Assembly: GCF_038005985.1 (NCBI RefSeq)
Contig: NZ_JBBOUI010000001.1
Span: 479,501-543,500 of the forward strand
Direction: 5' to 3'
DNA from: Solibacillus sp. FSL R7-0682
Lineage (GTDB): Bacteria > Bacillota > Bacilli > Bacillales_A > Planococcaceae
DNA length: 64,000 bases
A program made the position numbers and the translations under genes. Under the pieces are notes generated by a model. That model saw only the letters and a program-made list of their open reading frames with translations. It had not been told where the DNA came from and searched no databases. Positions 43,537 through 52,254 of this stretch are shown here, in pieces. Positions within the stretch are counted from its first letter, which is position 1. Each line of letters opens with the position of its first letter.

Positions 43537-43621
43537 ACAAGTCACTATGAATTGCTTGACTTATTGTAGGTGAATTAAAGTGAAAGGGTTATTTAAGCTA
43601 CTACAAAAAAAGGGGGATCCA

Positions 43622-44185
43622 ATGGTTCGACTTATTGGACAACAGTGTTCATTATGTACGTTTACACCATCGGATGCAAAAGCGCTTGCAAAATTGCTTT
43701 TAGATAATAAATATTTTTGGTCGACTCATGAGCCTTTGCATCGTGATGATTTTTATACAGAAGAGGCCCAGTATAGAAAAATACTAGAAAGTATACAGCT
43801 TCTTCAATCAAATCGAGAGTTTTCATTTGGAATCTATGATGTGAATTCTGAGCAATTAATCGGACATATCTCTCTATACTCTATTAAACGTTTACCGTAT
43901 TCAAGTGGCTTTGTTGGGTATTCATTAGATAAAGAATTTGTCGGGCGTGGGATTGCAACTGAGGCAGTAAATCTTGTTTTACAATTTGCATTTTATACGT
44001 TGAATCTTCACCGAGTAGAAGCGTATGTTGCGCCACAAAATATTGCATCTGTGCGCGTATTAGAAAAGTCAGGGTTTAAACAAGAGGGATTATTGCGAGA
44101 ACTTTTATTTATTAATGGTGTATGGGTGGATCATTATATGTATGCCATGTTACAAAGTGAGTATAAAAAAAGCAGAAGCGTATGA
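43622..44185 (+). CDS. GNAT acetyltransferase, RimJ/RimL type
   Basis: About 187 residues from ATG 43622, which follows AAAGGGGGAT; a GTG start at 43580 would add MKGLFKLLQKKGDP and cannot be excluded. The chain has IYDVNSEQLIGHISLYSI, the acetyl-CoA-binding GRGIATEAVNLVLQFAF and motif B HRVEAYVAPQNIASVRVLEKSGFKQEGLLRE, all typical of the ribosomal-protein N-acetyltransferase-like subgroup (Acetyltransf_3). Substrate may be a protein N-terminus or a small molecule. Confidence 0.88.
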   Translation: MVRLIGQQCSLCTFTPSDAKALAKLLLDNKYFWSTHEPLHRDDFYTEEAQYRKILESIQLLQSNREFSFGIYDVNSEQLIGHISLYSIKRLPYSSGFVGYSLDKEFVGRGIATEAVNLVLQFAFYTLNLHRVEAYVAPQNIASVRVLEKSGFKQEGLLRELLFINGVWVDHYMYAMLQSEYKKSRSV

Positions 44186-44208
44186 AATAGCTACGCTTCT
44201 GCTTTACT
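44167..44208. terminator. Bidirectional terminator between GNAT and carbonic anhydrase genes
   Basis: AAAAGCAGAAGCGTA pairs with TACGCTTCTGCTTT; its 5' arm overlaps the last codons of the GNAT gene. Confidence 0.85.
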
Positions 44209-44219
44209 TATACTAAAAA

Positions 44220-44780
44220 CTATTCGTTACCGTTTGTAATTAAATCTAATTTACCTGTTGAAGGATCAATCACTAATCCATGAACAGGAACCCCTGATGG
44301 CATAAGTGGGTGACCTTTAACTAAATCTACACTTTTTTGTACACTCGTTTTTACATCTCCAAAACCGCGTAGCCATTCCTTTAAATTCATGCCTGAATAA
44401 TTAATAATATCAATTGTTTCTTGTTTAATGCCTCGTTCAAGCATATGCTCAATCATTAAGTTTGGATCAACTGCGCTCATACCACAGTCGTAGTGACCAA
44501 TTACATATACTTCATCTGCTTGTAATTCATAAACAGCAACTAATAAACTACGCATAATACCACCAAAGGGATGATTAACAATAGCCCCAGCACTTTTGAC
44601 AATTTTGACGTCGCCATTACGTAAGTTCATAGCTTTTGGAAGTAATTCCACTAAGCGAGTATCCATACATGATAAGACTACAATCTTTTTGTTTGGATAT
44701 TTTGTTGTTGAATATTCCTCGTATTGCTTTTCAGCAACGAATTTTTCATTATACTCTAAAATTCCCTCTAATGAAGACAT
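44220..44780 (-). CDS. Beta-class carbonic anhydrase (YtiB-like)
   Basis: 186 residues, ATG at 44780 behind GAAAGGGGT. Zinc ligands are Cys38 in LSCMDTR, His96 and Cys99 in GHYDCG; the Asp40-Arg42 dyad is present. Interconverts carbon dioxide and bicarbonate in the cytoplasm. Small size and the sequence pattern match B. subtilis YtiB. Monocistronic. Confidence 0.92.
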   Translation of the reverse strand: MSSLEGILEYNEKFVAEKQYEEYSTTKYPNKKIVVLSCMDTRLVELLPKAMNLRNGDVKIVKSAGAIVNHPFGGIMRSLLVAVYELQADEVYVIGHYDCGMSAVDPNLMIEHMLERGIKQETIDIINYSGMNLKEWLRGFGDVKTSVQKSVDLVKGHPLMPSGVPVHGLVIDPSTGKLDLITNGNE

Positions 44781-44903
44781 TTATTCATAACCCCTTTCGT
44801 TACATTATTTATTTTAAAATATAATTTAGATAATTCAAATAAATAGGTACTAATGAGAAGAATTGTTGTCTAACTCGGAAGAAGTAGTACGTAAAATAAG
44901 GAT

Positions 44904-44934
44904 AAAAAAACAACCGCCTTATTAAGCGGTTGTG
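44904..44934 (-). terminator. Terminator of the His-tailed membrane peptide gene
   Basis: ACAACCGC-CTTATTAA-GCGGTTGT; on the minus strand it is followed by seven T. Confidence 0.88.
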
Positions 44935-44940
44935 AAAAAA

Positions 44941-45141
44941 TTAATGATGATGGTGACCATCAAGGGATTTTTCGTTTGGTGCAAATGCATTTGCTTTTGA
45001 ATCAACGACAACAGCATCATGAGATTTTAAGCCCATACGTAAAAATTGGATGAATAAAATTAAGCATACAAGAATTACAACTGAGAATCCGAGTACTAAC
45101 GTATAGTAGTCAGATAAAAATGGATAACGGTGATCAAACAT
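44941..45141 (-). CDS. Small single-span membrane protein with HHHH tail
   Basis: 66 residues, ATG at 45141 after GAGAGGAG. Residues 14-36 form one membrane helix (YYTLVLGFSVVILVCLILFI region), preceded by MFDHRYPFLSD and followed by a polar tail ending DGHHHH, a natural four-His cluster that could bind metal. A Fur-family-like box lies 22 bp upstream. Family not recognised. It is bounded by its own terminator, so it is a complete monocistronic unit. Confidence 0.7.
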   Translation of the reverse strand: MFDHRYPFLSDYYTLVLGFSVVILVCLILFIQFLRMGLKSHDAVVVDSKANAFAPNEKSLDGHHHH

Positions 45142-45162
45142 CGTAATAACTCCTCTCTATTA

Positions 45163-45182
45163 AATAATAAGAATCATTACCC
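45163..45182 (-). promoter_or_regulatory. Fur-family-like box upstream of the His-tailed gene
   Basis: On the minus strand GGTAATGATTCTTATTATT matches the 19-bp Fur consensus GATAATGATTATCATTATC at 15 positions. PerR or Zur could bind related sites, so the regulator is uncertain. Confidence 0.4.
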
Positions 45183-45280
45183 AAATTATAACCTAAGTAA
45201 TTGGAACATTGTAGGGGAATTTGTGTAATTAATTTAGAATAAATGGAAATTATGTCGACATATTGAAAATCGGCAGTTAA

Positions 45281-46516
45281 TTAAAATGCCCAGTTTCCGT
45301 TACGGAATACCGCTTCACTTTTTCCGTCTGCTGTAATTCCGTCGATATTCATTTGCTCTGAACCAATCATGAAATCTACATGTGTAATACTTTGGTTTAG
45401 TCCGTTTTCAAAAAGCTCTTCCCGTGACATTGTTTTGCCACCCTCTAAGCAGAAGGCATAAGCACTTCCAATTGCTAAGTGGTTTGAAGCATTTTCATCG
45501 AATAATGTGTTATAGAATAAAATGTTCGATTGTGAAATTGGTGATTGGAAAGGAACTAAAGCAACCTCCCCTAAATAGTGAGACCCTTCATCTGTGGCAA
45601 CAAGATTTTTTAATACTTCCTCGCCTTGTTCCGCTTCAACATTAATAATACGTCCATTTTCAAATGTCAGTTTAAACTTATCAATGATATTACCACCATA
45701 GCTTAACGGCTTTGTACTTGAAACATACCCATTTACACCGTCTTTATGAGGCACCGTAAATACTTCTTCAGTCGGCATGTTCGCCATAAATTCGTCGCCT
45801 TTTTCATTAACGCTACCAGCACCACACCATAAGTGACCTTTTGGTAATTCGATCGTTAAATCTGTACCAGGTGCTGTATAGTGTAATTTTGCATATTTCT
45901 TTTCATTTAAGTAATCTACTTTTTCGTGAAGATTATCATTGTGCTTTGCCCATGCTTCGATAGGGTTATTTAAGTCAGAACGTGTTGCTTTGAAAATTGC
46001 ATCCCAAAGCGCATCTACTTGCTGATCTTCTGGTAAGTTAGGAAATACCTTACTTGCCCATTGTTTAGAAGGCGTTGCAATAACTGTCCAACTAATTTTA
46101 TCTGATTGTACATATTGTCGGTATTTATTAAGTGCGATACCAGCAGCCTTTTGAAATGTAGCTATCCGGTTCGAATCGATACCTGATAGTAAATCAGGGC
46201 TTTGTGAAACGATGCTCATAAATGCAGCACCTTGCTCAGCTAACCATTCACGCTCTTGGATTTTCCATTGTGGGAAGAAGTCAAATGAATCTTCTGGAGC
46301 CAACTCGTAGCGAGTACGAGTTACTTGATCATCCGAATAATCTACGAATACATTTTTTGCACCATTTTCATATGCAATTTTTGTAACAACTTGAACAAAT
46401 GGTGCTGATTCAATAGATGCAGCAATATATAAATATTGATTTGGTTGAATATTTACACCGATTTTCACTGCCAATTCAGCATACTTCTTTAAATTTTCAT
46501 CAAAATTTAGGTTCAT
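45281..46516 (-). CDS. M29-family aminopeptidase (AmpS-like), copy 2
   Basis: 411 residues from ATG 46516, 10 nt after GGAGG; the ATG at 46525 is only 1 nt from it. Clearly a paralogue of the protein at 27395-28624: both start with LKKYAELAVKIGVNIQ-type sequence, share MPTEEVFT, GEVALVP, NTLFDENASNHLAIG and end MNIDGI or MDIDGV ... FRKGNWAF-like. Same metal-dependent aminopeptidase activity expected. Its own promoter lies in the short gap shared with motA. No clear terminator seen after it. Confidence 0.9.
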   Translation of the reverse strand: MNLNFDENLKKYAELAVKIGVNIQPNQYLYIAASIESAPFVQVVTKIAYENGAKNVFVDYSDDQVTRTRYELAPEDSFDFFPQWKIQEREWLAEQGAAFMSIVSQSPDLLSGIDSNRIATFQKAAGIALNKYRQYVQSDKISWTVIATPSKQWASKVFPNLPEDQQVDALWDAIFKATRSDLNNPIEAWAKHNDNLHEKVDYLNEKKYAKLHYTAPGTDLTIELPKGHLWCGAGSVNEKGDEFMANMPTEEVFTVPHKDGVNGYVSSTKPLSYGGNIIDKFKLTFENGRIINVEAEQGEEVLKNLVATDEGSHYLGEVALVPFQSPISQSNILFYNTLFDENASNHLAIGSAYAFCLEGGKTMSREELFENGLNQSITHVDFMIGSEQMNIDGITADGKSEAVFRNGNWAF

Positions 46517-46645
46517 TTGAATCATTCCTCCAATAAATAAATTAAAAATTTTGTAATTTTTGATACATTATAATCAAAAATAGTAAAAACCTCCAATAAC
46601 GCATCGAAAATTTAAATTTTTGTCTATATACTAGTGTATAGGAAG

Positions 46646-46672
46646 TTAATAAAAAGTTAAATAGACCGAAAT
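46646..46672 (+). promoter_or_regulatory. Sigma-D-like promoter of motAB
   Basis: TTAA (46646-46649), 15 nt, ACCGAAAT (46665-46672), against the flagellar consensus TAAA-N15-GCCGATAT: 9 of 12 positions. Position, 33 bp upstream of motA, is suitable. Confidence 0.4.
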
Positions 46673-46704
46673 AAGAAAAGACAGAGTATTTGGAGGTATT
46701 ACAT

Positions 46705-47505
46705 ATGGATATTTCATCAGTTGTCGGGATAATTATTGCCTTCGTAGCCCTATTAGTAGGGATGTTTTTGAAAGGTGTAACTCCTGATGCATTATTAAAC
46801 CCAGCGGCAATATTAATTATCATTTTTGGTACGATTGCTGCAGTAACAATTGCCTTCCCTATGAAGGAATTAAAACGAGTTCCTAAGCTTTTTAAAATTT
46901 TATTTACAGAAACAAAACTTGCAAGTGATATTGAGCTAATTAAAATGTTCTCACAATGGGCTGATTTAGCACGTCGTGAAGGTTTATTAGCTTTAGAAAG
47001 CAAAGCAGCTGAAATTGAAGATCCATTCTTAAAGAACGGTCTTACATTAGCAATTGACGGTCAAAATGCTGACTATATCCGTGACGTACTAACGGAAGAG
47101 GTAGAAGCTATGGAAGATCGTCATACGAGTGGAGCAGGGATCTTTACTCAGGCTGGTACATATGCTCCAACACTTGGGGTACTAGGGGCAGTAGTTGGTC
47201 TTATTGCCGCATTAAAGGATATGACAGATATTGCAAAATTAGGTGTCGCGATATCAGCAGCATTCGTTGCAACGTTACTTGGGATATTTACAGGTTATGT
47301 ATTATGGCACCCATTTGCAAACAAGTTAAAACGTAAATCTGCTGTTGAAGTAAAGCAAAAGCGCATGATGATTGAAGGTATTTTATCTGTATTAGAAGGT
47401 GAAGCACCACGCGTAATTGAGCAAAAATTAGCTTCTTACTTAACAATGGAAGAGCGTAAGCAAATTACGGAAAGCGGGGCGGGTGGCCTTGGCAAAGAAG
47501 CATAA
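46705..47505 (+). CDS. motA: Flagellar motor stator protein MotA
   Basis: 266 residues from ATG 46705 behind TTGGAGGT. Four membrane segments and the cytoplasmic loop are as in B. subtilis MotA, with ARREGLLALESKAAEIEDPFLKNG, EVEAMEDRHTSGA, the conserved Pro region QAGTYAPTLGVLGAVVGLIAAL and ISAAFVATLLGIFTGYVLWHPFANKLKRKS. It forms, with MotB, the proton-driven stator. The sequence resembles MotA rather than the sodium-type MotP. Overlaps motB by 17 nt. Confidence 0.95.
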   Translation: MDISSVVGIIIAFVALLVGMFLKGVTPDALLNPAAILIIIFGTIAAVTIAFPMKELKRVPKLFKILFTETKLASDIELIKMFSQWADLARREGLLALESKAAEIEDPFLKNGLTLAIDGQNADYIRDVLTEEVEAMEDRHTSGAGIFTQAGTYAPTLGVLGAVVGLIAALKDMTDIAKLGVAISAAFVATLLGIFTGYVLWHPFANKLKRKSAVEVKQKRMMIEGILSVLEGEAPRVIEQKLASYLTMEERKQITESGAGGLGKEA

Positions 47506-48253
47506 GCGACATAAAAAACATGAGGAACATGTGGATGAGTCTTGGTTAGTTCCTTATGCAGATATTTTAACTTTATTATTAGCGTTATTTATCGTACTTT
47601 TTGCTTCGAGTTCAGTAGATCAACAGAAATTAGAAGAGATGTCTGCTGTATTCAATGAGGTATTTTCAGGTGGGACAGGCGTAATGGACAACCCAGCTAT
47701 TATTCAAACGCCTGATAGCACTACTACTGAGATTCAAAAAGGCGCATCACAATATATTGAAGACCAAGAGCGTTTAAAAGAAACTCAGGATCGTGTTGAT
47801 GAATTTATTGCGGTTAATGAATTAGAGAAGCAATTCGAAACGCAAATGACAGAAGAAGGGCTACTTATTACGATTCGTGATAGTGTGCTATTTGATATGG
47901 GGAAAGCAGATGTAAAAAGTGAATATGAATCAATTGCTGATGAATTATCACAATTACTAATGTTTAATCCACCGCGCAACATCGTAATTACAGGACATAC
48001 AGATAATGTTCCAATTAGTACGAATGAATTTGATTCGAACTGGGATCTATCTGTCATGCGTGCAGTTAACTTTATGAAAGAAGTTGTAGCAGGGAATGAA
48101 GAGCTGGATTCAAAATATTTCAGTGTTAAAGGCTATGGAGAATTTCATCCAATCGCAACAAATGACACAGAAGAGGGTCGAGCGAAAAATCGCCGTGTAG
48201 AAGTTCTTGTTCAGCCGCGTGTTACAGAAGATGGAGAAGTAATTGTCGATTAA
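47489..48253 (+). CDS. motB: Flagellar motor stator protein MotB
   Basis: 254 residues. TTG 47489 gives MAKKHKRHKKHEEHVDESW, matching family N-termini; GTG 47483 adds two residues and is less likely. One membrane helix with the proton-carrying Asp in VPYADILTLLLALFIVLFASSS, a plug/linker, then an OmpA-like peptidoglycan-binding domain with GHTDNVPI, NWDLSVMRAVNFMKEV and EGRAKNRRVEVL. Anchors the stator to the cell wall. Confidence 0.95.
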   Translation: MAKKHKRHKKHEEHVDESWLVPYADILTLLLALFIVLFASSSVDQQKLEEMSAVFNEVFSGGTGVMDNPAIIQTPDSTTTEIQKGASQYIEDQERLKETQDRVDEFIAVNELEKQFETQMTEEGLLITIRDSVLFDMGKADVKSEYESIADELSQLLMFNPPRNIVITGHTDNVPISTNEFDSNWDLSVMRAVNFMKEVVAGNEELDSKYFSVKGYGEFHPIATNDTEEGRAKNRRVEVLVQPRVTEDGEVIVD

Positions 48254-48256
48254 TAA

Positions 48257-48291
48257 TATCTCGTGAGCAAATTTGCTTGCGAGATTTCTTT
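48257..48291 (+). terminator. Terminator after motB
   Basis: ATCTCGTGAGCAAATTTGCTTGCGAGAT hairpin followed by TTCTTTT. Confidence 0.8.
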
Positions 48292-48351
48292 TGACATTAA
48301 TCAAACAAAAGTTTATAGTTATAAACAAATGTTCGAATCGAGGTGAGTCTA

Positions 48352-49440
48352 TTGAATGAAAAGGAAAAACTAGTTTTTCAATTGATTCAGGAAAATCCAT
48401 ATTTGTCACAACAAGAAATGGCTGAGCAGCTTGGTATGTCGAGGTCAGCTTTGGCGAATATGATTTCAACATTAATAAAACGTGGCGAAATTATTGGTCG
48501 TGCTTATGTGCTTCCAGAAAAGAATCAAATTATTGCAATTGGTGGTGCAAATGTTGACCGCAAATTTTCGATTGTTGGAAATGTACAATTAGGTACATCA
48601 AATCCGGCAAAGGTTTCTGAAAGTGTCGGTGGTGTTGCACGAAATATTGCCGAAAACTTAGGGCGTTTAGGGAATCGTATATCGTTATTAACAACAATAG
48701 GTGATGATCATGATGGTGTATTGATCGAGCAACATAGCAAAGCCTATATGAACTTTGAGCTAGTAGACAAGCTCAAAGATGAAAAAACAGGTTCTTATAC
48801 AGCGATTCTTGACCAGCATGGTGAGCTTGTTATCGCGATGGCGAACATGTCTATTTATAATCAATTATCACCAGAGCTATTAAAAAAACACGAAGTTATT
48901 TTGCAAAAGGCAAGCTGTATTGTCATTGATTTAAATTGTCCAGCTGAAACTGTACAATATGCAAAGGACTTTGCGAGTCAACGCAATATCCCATTTGTAA
49001 TCGTGCCAGTATCATCACCAAAAATGGTACACATGCCAACAGATTTAAATGGTGTAAGCTATTTTATTTGTAATCGTGATGAGGCTGAAACGTACTTAAA
49101 TATGGAGCTCACTTCTTTTAGTCAATATGAAAAGGCGATCCAACAATTGCATTTGAAAGGTGCAAAATCAGTTCTTTTAACTCTCGGAGAAAATGGTGTC
49201 ATGGTTGGTCATGAAGAGAAGATTACACATTATAAAGCGATGAGAACTTCCCAAATCGTTGATGTAACAGGAGCGGGCGATGCTTTTGTTAGTGCATTTT
49301 TACATGGGGTTTTAAACAACGAATCTATTGAAGAGGCAGTAAAACTTGGTTTAATAAGTGCATCGAAAACGTTGCAATCTGATAAAACGGTTCGTATGGA
49401 TTTAACAAAACAAAACTTATCTGAGTGGAGGAACTTATAA
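48352..49440 (+). CDS. psuK: Pseudouridine kinase with N-terminal HTH
   Basis: 362 residues from TTG 48352 after CGAGGTGAG. Residues 1-55 form a winged or simple HTH ([39 protein letters not shown]), then a PfkB carbohydrate kinase domain: [24 protein letters not shown] and the anion hole/catalytic [16 protein letters not shown]. This domain order with a PsuG gene next to it is that of pseudouridine kinases. Phosphorylates pseudouridine for cleavage by PsuG. The HTH suggests possible autoregulation. Its stop shares a base with the psuG start (TAATG). Confidence 0.92.
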   Translation: MNEKEKLVFQLIQENPYLSQQEMAEQLGMSRSALANMISTLIKRGEIIGRAYVLPEKNQIIAIGGANVDRKFSIVGNVQLGTSNPAKVSESVGGVARNIAENLGRLGNRISLLTTIGDDHDGVLIEQHSKAYMNFELVDKLKDEKTGSYTAILDQHGELVIAMANMSIYNQLSPELLKKHEVILQKASCIVIDLNCPAETVQYAKDFASQRNIPFVIVPVSSPKMVHMPTDLNGVSYFICNRDEAETYLNMELTSFSQYEKAIQQLHLKGAKSVLLTLGENGVMVGHEEKITHYKAMRTSQIVDVTGAGDAFVSAFLHGVLNNESIEEAVKLGLISASKTLQSDKTVRMDLTKQNLSEWRNL

Positions 49441-50348
49441 TGGAAAAATATTTATCATATTCACAAGAAGTATTAGAGGCAAAAGAGAAAGGCTTACCAA
49501 TTATTGCTCTAGAATCAACAATTATTTCACACGGTATGCCTTACCCACAAAACGTGAAAACGGCTCGTGAAGTAGAACAAATTATTCGTGATGGGGGTGC
49601 CGTACCAGCGACAATTGCAATTATCGATGGTAAAATCAAAATCGGATTGTCAGATGAGGAATTAGAAATGTTCGGTAATGCACAAGGGGTAGCAAAAGCT
49701 TCTCGTCGAGATATTGGTTATTTACTTGCGACGAAAAAGATTGGTGCAACAACTGTAGCAGCAACAATGATTTGTGCTGAACTAGCAGATATCGAATTAT
49801 TCGTAACAGGCGGTATTGGCGGTGTTCACCGTGGAGCTGAAACAACAATGGATATTTCAGCTGACCTAGAAGAACTAGCCATGACAAATGTTGCAGTAGT
49901 TTGTGCAGGAGCAAAATCAATTTTAGACATCGGACTTACACTAGAATATTTAGAAACAAAAGGTGTGCCGGTAATTGGCTACCAAACAGATTCTTTACCA
50001 GCATTCTATACACGTGAGAGTGATTTTTCAGTTAATTTCCGTGCAGATTCAGCAGAAGAAATGGCTGCAATTTTACGTGCAAAATGGGATTTAGGATTAC
50101 GAGGTGGTGCATTAGTAGCAAACCCAATTCCACAAGAAGATTCAATGGAAGCGAGCTTCATTAATGGCATCATTGAAAATGCATTAAAAGAAGCAGAAGA
50201 ACAAGGAATTGCAGGTAAAAACGTAACACCATTCCTATTAGGTAAAGTAAAAGAATTAACAGAAGGCAAATCATTAGAAGCAAATATTGCGCTTGTGAAA
50301 AACAATGCTCGAGTAGGCGCGAAAATCGCTGTCGAACTGCAAAAATAA
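49440..50348 (+). CDS. psuG: Pseudouridine-5'-phosphate glycosidase
   Basis: 302 residues from ATG 49440, with GGAGG just upstream inside psuK. The conserved family sequence is seen throughout: [36 protein letters not shown]-like [73 protein letters not shown] and VANPIPQ. Cleaves pseudouridine 5'-phosphate to uracil and ribose 5-phosphate. Together with PsuK this is a complete pseudouridine salvage pathway. Confidence 0.96.
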   Translation: MEKYLSYSQEVLEAKEKGLPIIALESTIISHGMPYPQNVKTAREVEQIIRDGGAVPATIAIIDGKIKIGLSDEELEMFGNAQGVAKASRRDIGYLLATKKIGATTVAATMICAELADIELFVTGGIGGVHRGAETTMDISADLEELAMTNVAVVCAGAKSILDIGLTLEYLETKGVPVIGYQTDSLPAFYTRESDFSVNFRADSAEEMAAILRAKWDLGLRGGALVANPIPQEDSMEASFINGIIENALKEAEEQGIAGKNVTPFLLGKVKELTEGKSLEANIALVKNNARVGAKIAVELQK

Positions 50349-50370
50349 TTATTTCCTAGGAAATTTAGTC

Positions 50371-50410
50371 GAAAAAAGGGAGCTGTCCAATTGTGGATAG
50401 CTCCTTTTTA
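50371..50410. terminator. Bidirectional terminator between psuG and the DUF1128 gene
   Basis: AAAAAAGGGAGCTGTCCA pairs with TGGATAGCTCCTTTTT between converging genes. Confidence 0.88.
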
Positions 50411-50419
50411 TACATATAG

Positions 50420-50641
50420 TTATTTGCGAAGTGAACGTAACTCATCGACAATAGCATTCATTTCACTAGGACTGAAGGAATCACGTTTCATAACCATTTC
50501 AAATAAATATTGTAGATCTTCGTATTTCTCTGCATCAAAGGCATCAGATTGCATTGCATCTACATTTACCATACGAAGCTTTTCTTTAATTTGCTCAATC
50601 ATATAAATGACATTTTCTTGAGTTGGGTTGGATAAGTCCAT
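50420..50641 (-). CDS. DUF1128 protein (YfkK-like)
   Basis: 73 residues, ATG at 50641 (upstream AAAGGTAGGG). All-helical, with the family phrases NVIYMIEQIKEKLRMVN, FDAEKYEDLQYLFEMVMKRDSFSPSEMNAIVDELRSLRK. It matches B. subtilis YfkK; a YfkH-like gene lies just downstream in the window, as in B. subtilis, supporting orthology. Function unknown. Confidence 0.88.
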   Translation of the reverse strand: MDLSNPTQENVIYMIEQIKEKLRMVNVDAMQSDAFDAEKYEDLQYLFEMVMKRDSFSPSEMNAIVDELRSLRK

Positions 50642-50823
50642 AATATTGTGCCCTACCTTTCAAAGTATACGGAAATATCATTTCATGTCGGCTACACATT
50701 GTCAATACATTAATAAGTCATATACTTTCAAAAAGGTGTGAGTTTGGCTAAAATGATAATATATAGAGTTTTATAAAAATTTATAATGGGAATATAAAAT
50801 ATTGTACTGGAGGAGAGAATATA

Positions 50824-51153
50824 GTGAAAAGTAAATTACTACCGTTTATTGCAATAGGAGCAGTTGTTGGGGCTGCAATTAGTATGCTAGATAAAAATAC
50901 ACGTGATCACACTGTAGAGACAACGAAAAAAGTAAAAGAAACCGTAACATACTATGCAGAAAATCGAGATGAATTAGTGTCATTGATTGAAACCAAACTA
51001 GAGCAAGCACAGACAGTATATAGCTCAGTAAATGAAAATGTTCAATCACTTATGCAAAATGGCAATGATTTAAAAACATTACCATCAACAATTCAAAGTA
51101 TGGTATCAGAAACAGTTGAAGCATTTACAAAAAAGGATAACAACATCAGCTAA
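50824..51153 (+). CDS. YtxH-like small membrane-anchored protein
   Basis: 109 residues from GTG 50824 behind GGAGGAG. An N-terminal membrane segment (LLPFIAIGAVVGAAISML) followed by DKNTRDHTVETTKKVKETV and a long amphipathic coiled coil. This is the YtxH-type layout (general stress small proteins of Bacillales). Next gene, a BrkB-family membrane protein, follows after 22 bp, so they probably share a transcript. Function unknown. Confidence 0.75.
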   Translation: MKSKLLPFIAIGAVVGAAISMLDKNTRDHTVETTKKVKETVTYYAENRDELVSLIETKLEQAQTVYSSVNENVQSLMQNGNDLKTLPSTIQSMVSETVEAFTKKDNNIS

Positions 51154-51175
51154 TAACCTAAAAGGTGGTGGCTAA

Positions 51176-52111
51176 ATGATTCAAAAGAAATTTATAAATG
51201 AAAAGCTGACACTAATAAAAGCTTATGTAGCTCCGGATCCTTCGTCAATTGATATTTTAACGCCAAAAGGATTTATTCAGGATTTAATTTTTCGCACGAA
51301 AGAAGTCGATATGACGGGAATGGGTGCACAGCTTGCGTACTTCTTTTTATTATCCTTTTTCCCAATGCTTATTTTTATGGTTACGCTATTACCATTTTTA
51401 AACTTAGAGCAAGGGCAAATATTTTATTTTTTAAGTGATATTATGCCTGAGGAAGTTTATAGATTAATTGAAGGTACATTAATTGATGTTTTAAATAATC
51501 ATAATAGCGGCTTACTTTCAATCGGTATTTTAGGTACCATTTGGTCGGCTTCAAGAGGTGTAGACGCCTTAATAAAATCGTTAAATCGTGCGTATGATGT
51601 GGAGGGAAGAGCAGGAATCTTAAACCGTATGTGGTCTTTATTTTTCACGATTGCTTTAGTTGCCATTATTTTAACTGCTCTTGTACTCCCTATATTCGGT
51701 CAACTACTAGGCAACGTAGTATTTGATTATTTAGGTGTGAACGGATCATTGGAAAGTGTGTGGAACTTCATTAGATGGCTTACCCCACCATTACTTATTT
51801 TTATCGTGTTAACGGCAATGTATTGGATTGTACCAAACACTAATCCACGCTTAACCATTATTAGTGTATTTCCCGGTACAGTTTTAGCTACGAGTGGATG
51901 GCTAGCCTTAACATATGGGTTCTCTTTTTATATTAATAATTTCGGTAATTTTAGTTCGACATACGGTAGTATAGGTGGGGTAATTATCCTGATGCTATGG
52001 TTGTATTTTACCGGCATGATTTTAATATTTGGTGGATTGCTCAATGCGACTTTCCAACGAAGACAACTAGCGAAAATAAGTAAGGAATCTCGAAAAACAC
52101 CTGTATTTTAA
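51176..52111 (+). CDS. YihY/BrkB-family membrane protein (YfkH-like)
   Basis: 311 residues; six membrane segments. The ATG at 51176 follows AAAGGTGG. Conserved BrkB phrases: TGMGAQLAYFFLLSFFPMLIFMV, LLSIGILGTIWSASRGVDALIKSLNRAYDV, VPNTNPRLTIISVFPGTVLATSGWLA, NFSSTYGSIGGVIILMLWLYFTGMILIFGG. Once annotated as ribonuclease BN by error; true function is unknown, possibly transport. The gene's terminator has been split by an insertion sequence immediately downstream. Confidence 0.88.
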   Translation: MIQKKFINEKLTLIKAYVAPDPSSIDILTPKGFIQDLIFRTKEVDMTGMGAQLAYFFLLSFFPMLIFMVTLLPFLNLEQGQIFYFLSDIMPEEVYRLIEGTLIDVLNNHNSGLLSIGILGTIWSASRGVDALIKSLNRAYDVEGRAGILNRMWSLFFTIALVAIILTALVLPIFGQLLGNVVFDYLGVNGSLESVWNFIRWLTPPLLIFIVLTAMYWIVPNTNPRLTIISVFPGTVLATSGWLALTYGFSFYINNFGNFSSTYGSIGGVIILMLWLYFTGMILIFGGLLNATFQRRQLAKISKESRKTPVF

Positions 52112-52131
52112 AAAAGAGATACTCTGTAAGT
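52110..52131 (+). terminator. Left arm of a terminator split by the insertion sequence
   Basis: AAAAAAGAGATACTCTGTAA is the 5' arm; its complement lies at 53644-53664 on the far side of the IS. Removing the IS and one copy of the CAT duplication restores a 14-bp or longer hairpin with loop GTCATT. Confidence 0.75.
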
Positions 52132-52141
52132 CATTGAACTG

Positions 52142-52192
52142 AACCCCGAATAGTAGACACTTTAGAAAAAAGTGACCTATTCGGGGTTTTTT
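52142..52192 (+). terminator. Terminator inside the IS left end
   Basis: AACCCCGAATAG pairs with CTATTCGGGGTT followed by TTTTCTATTTTC. It would stop read-through from outside into the transposase genes, a known trait of IS elements. Confidence 0.75.
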
Positions 52193-52254
52193 CTATTTTC
52201 ATTCCTAGAAATCCCCGTTATACTGACCATACGATTTAAGAACGGGAGAACATC

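Noticed and set aside
44844-44853. FapR-like half-site AGGTACTAAT upstream of the carbonic anhydrase gene
   Set aside because: Only one half of the palindrome is present and the gene has no lipid link; probably chance.
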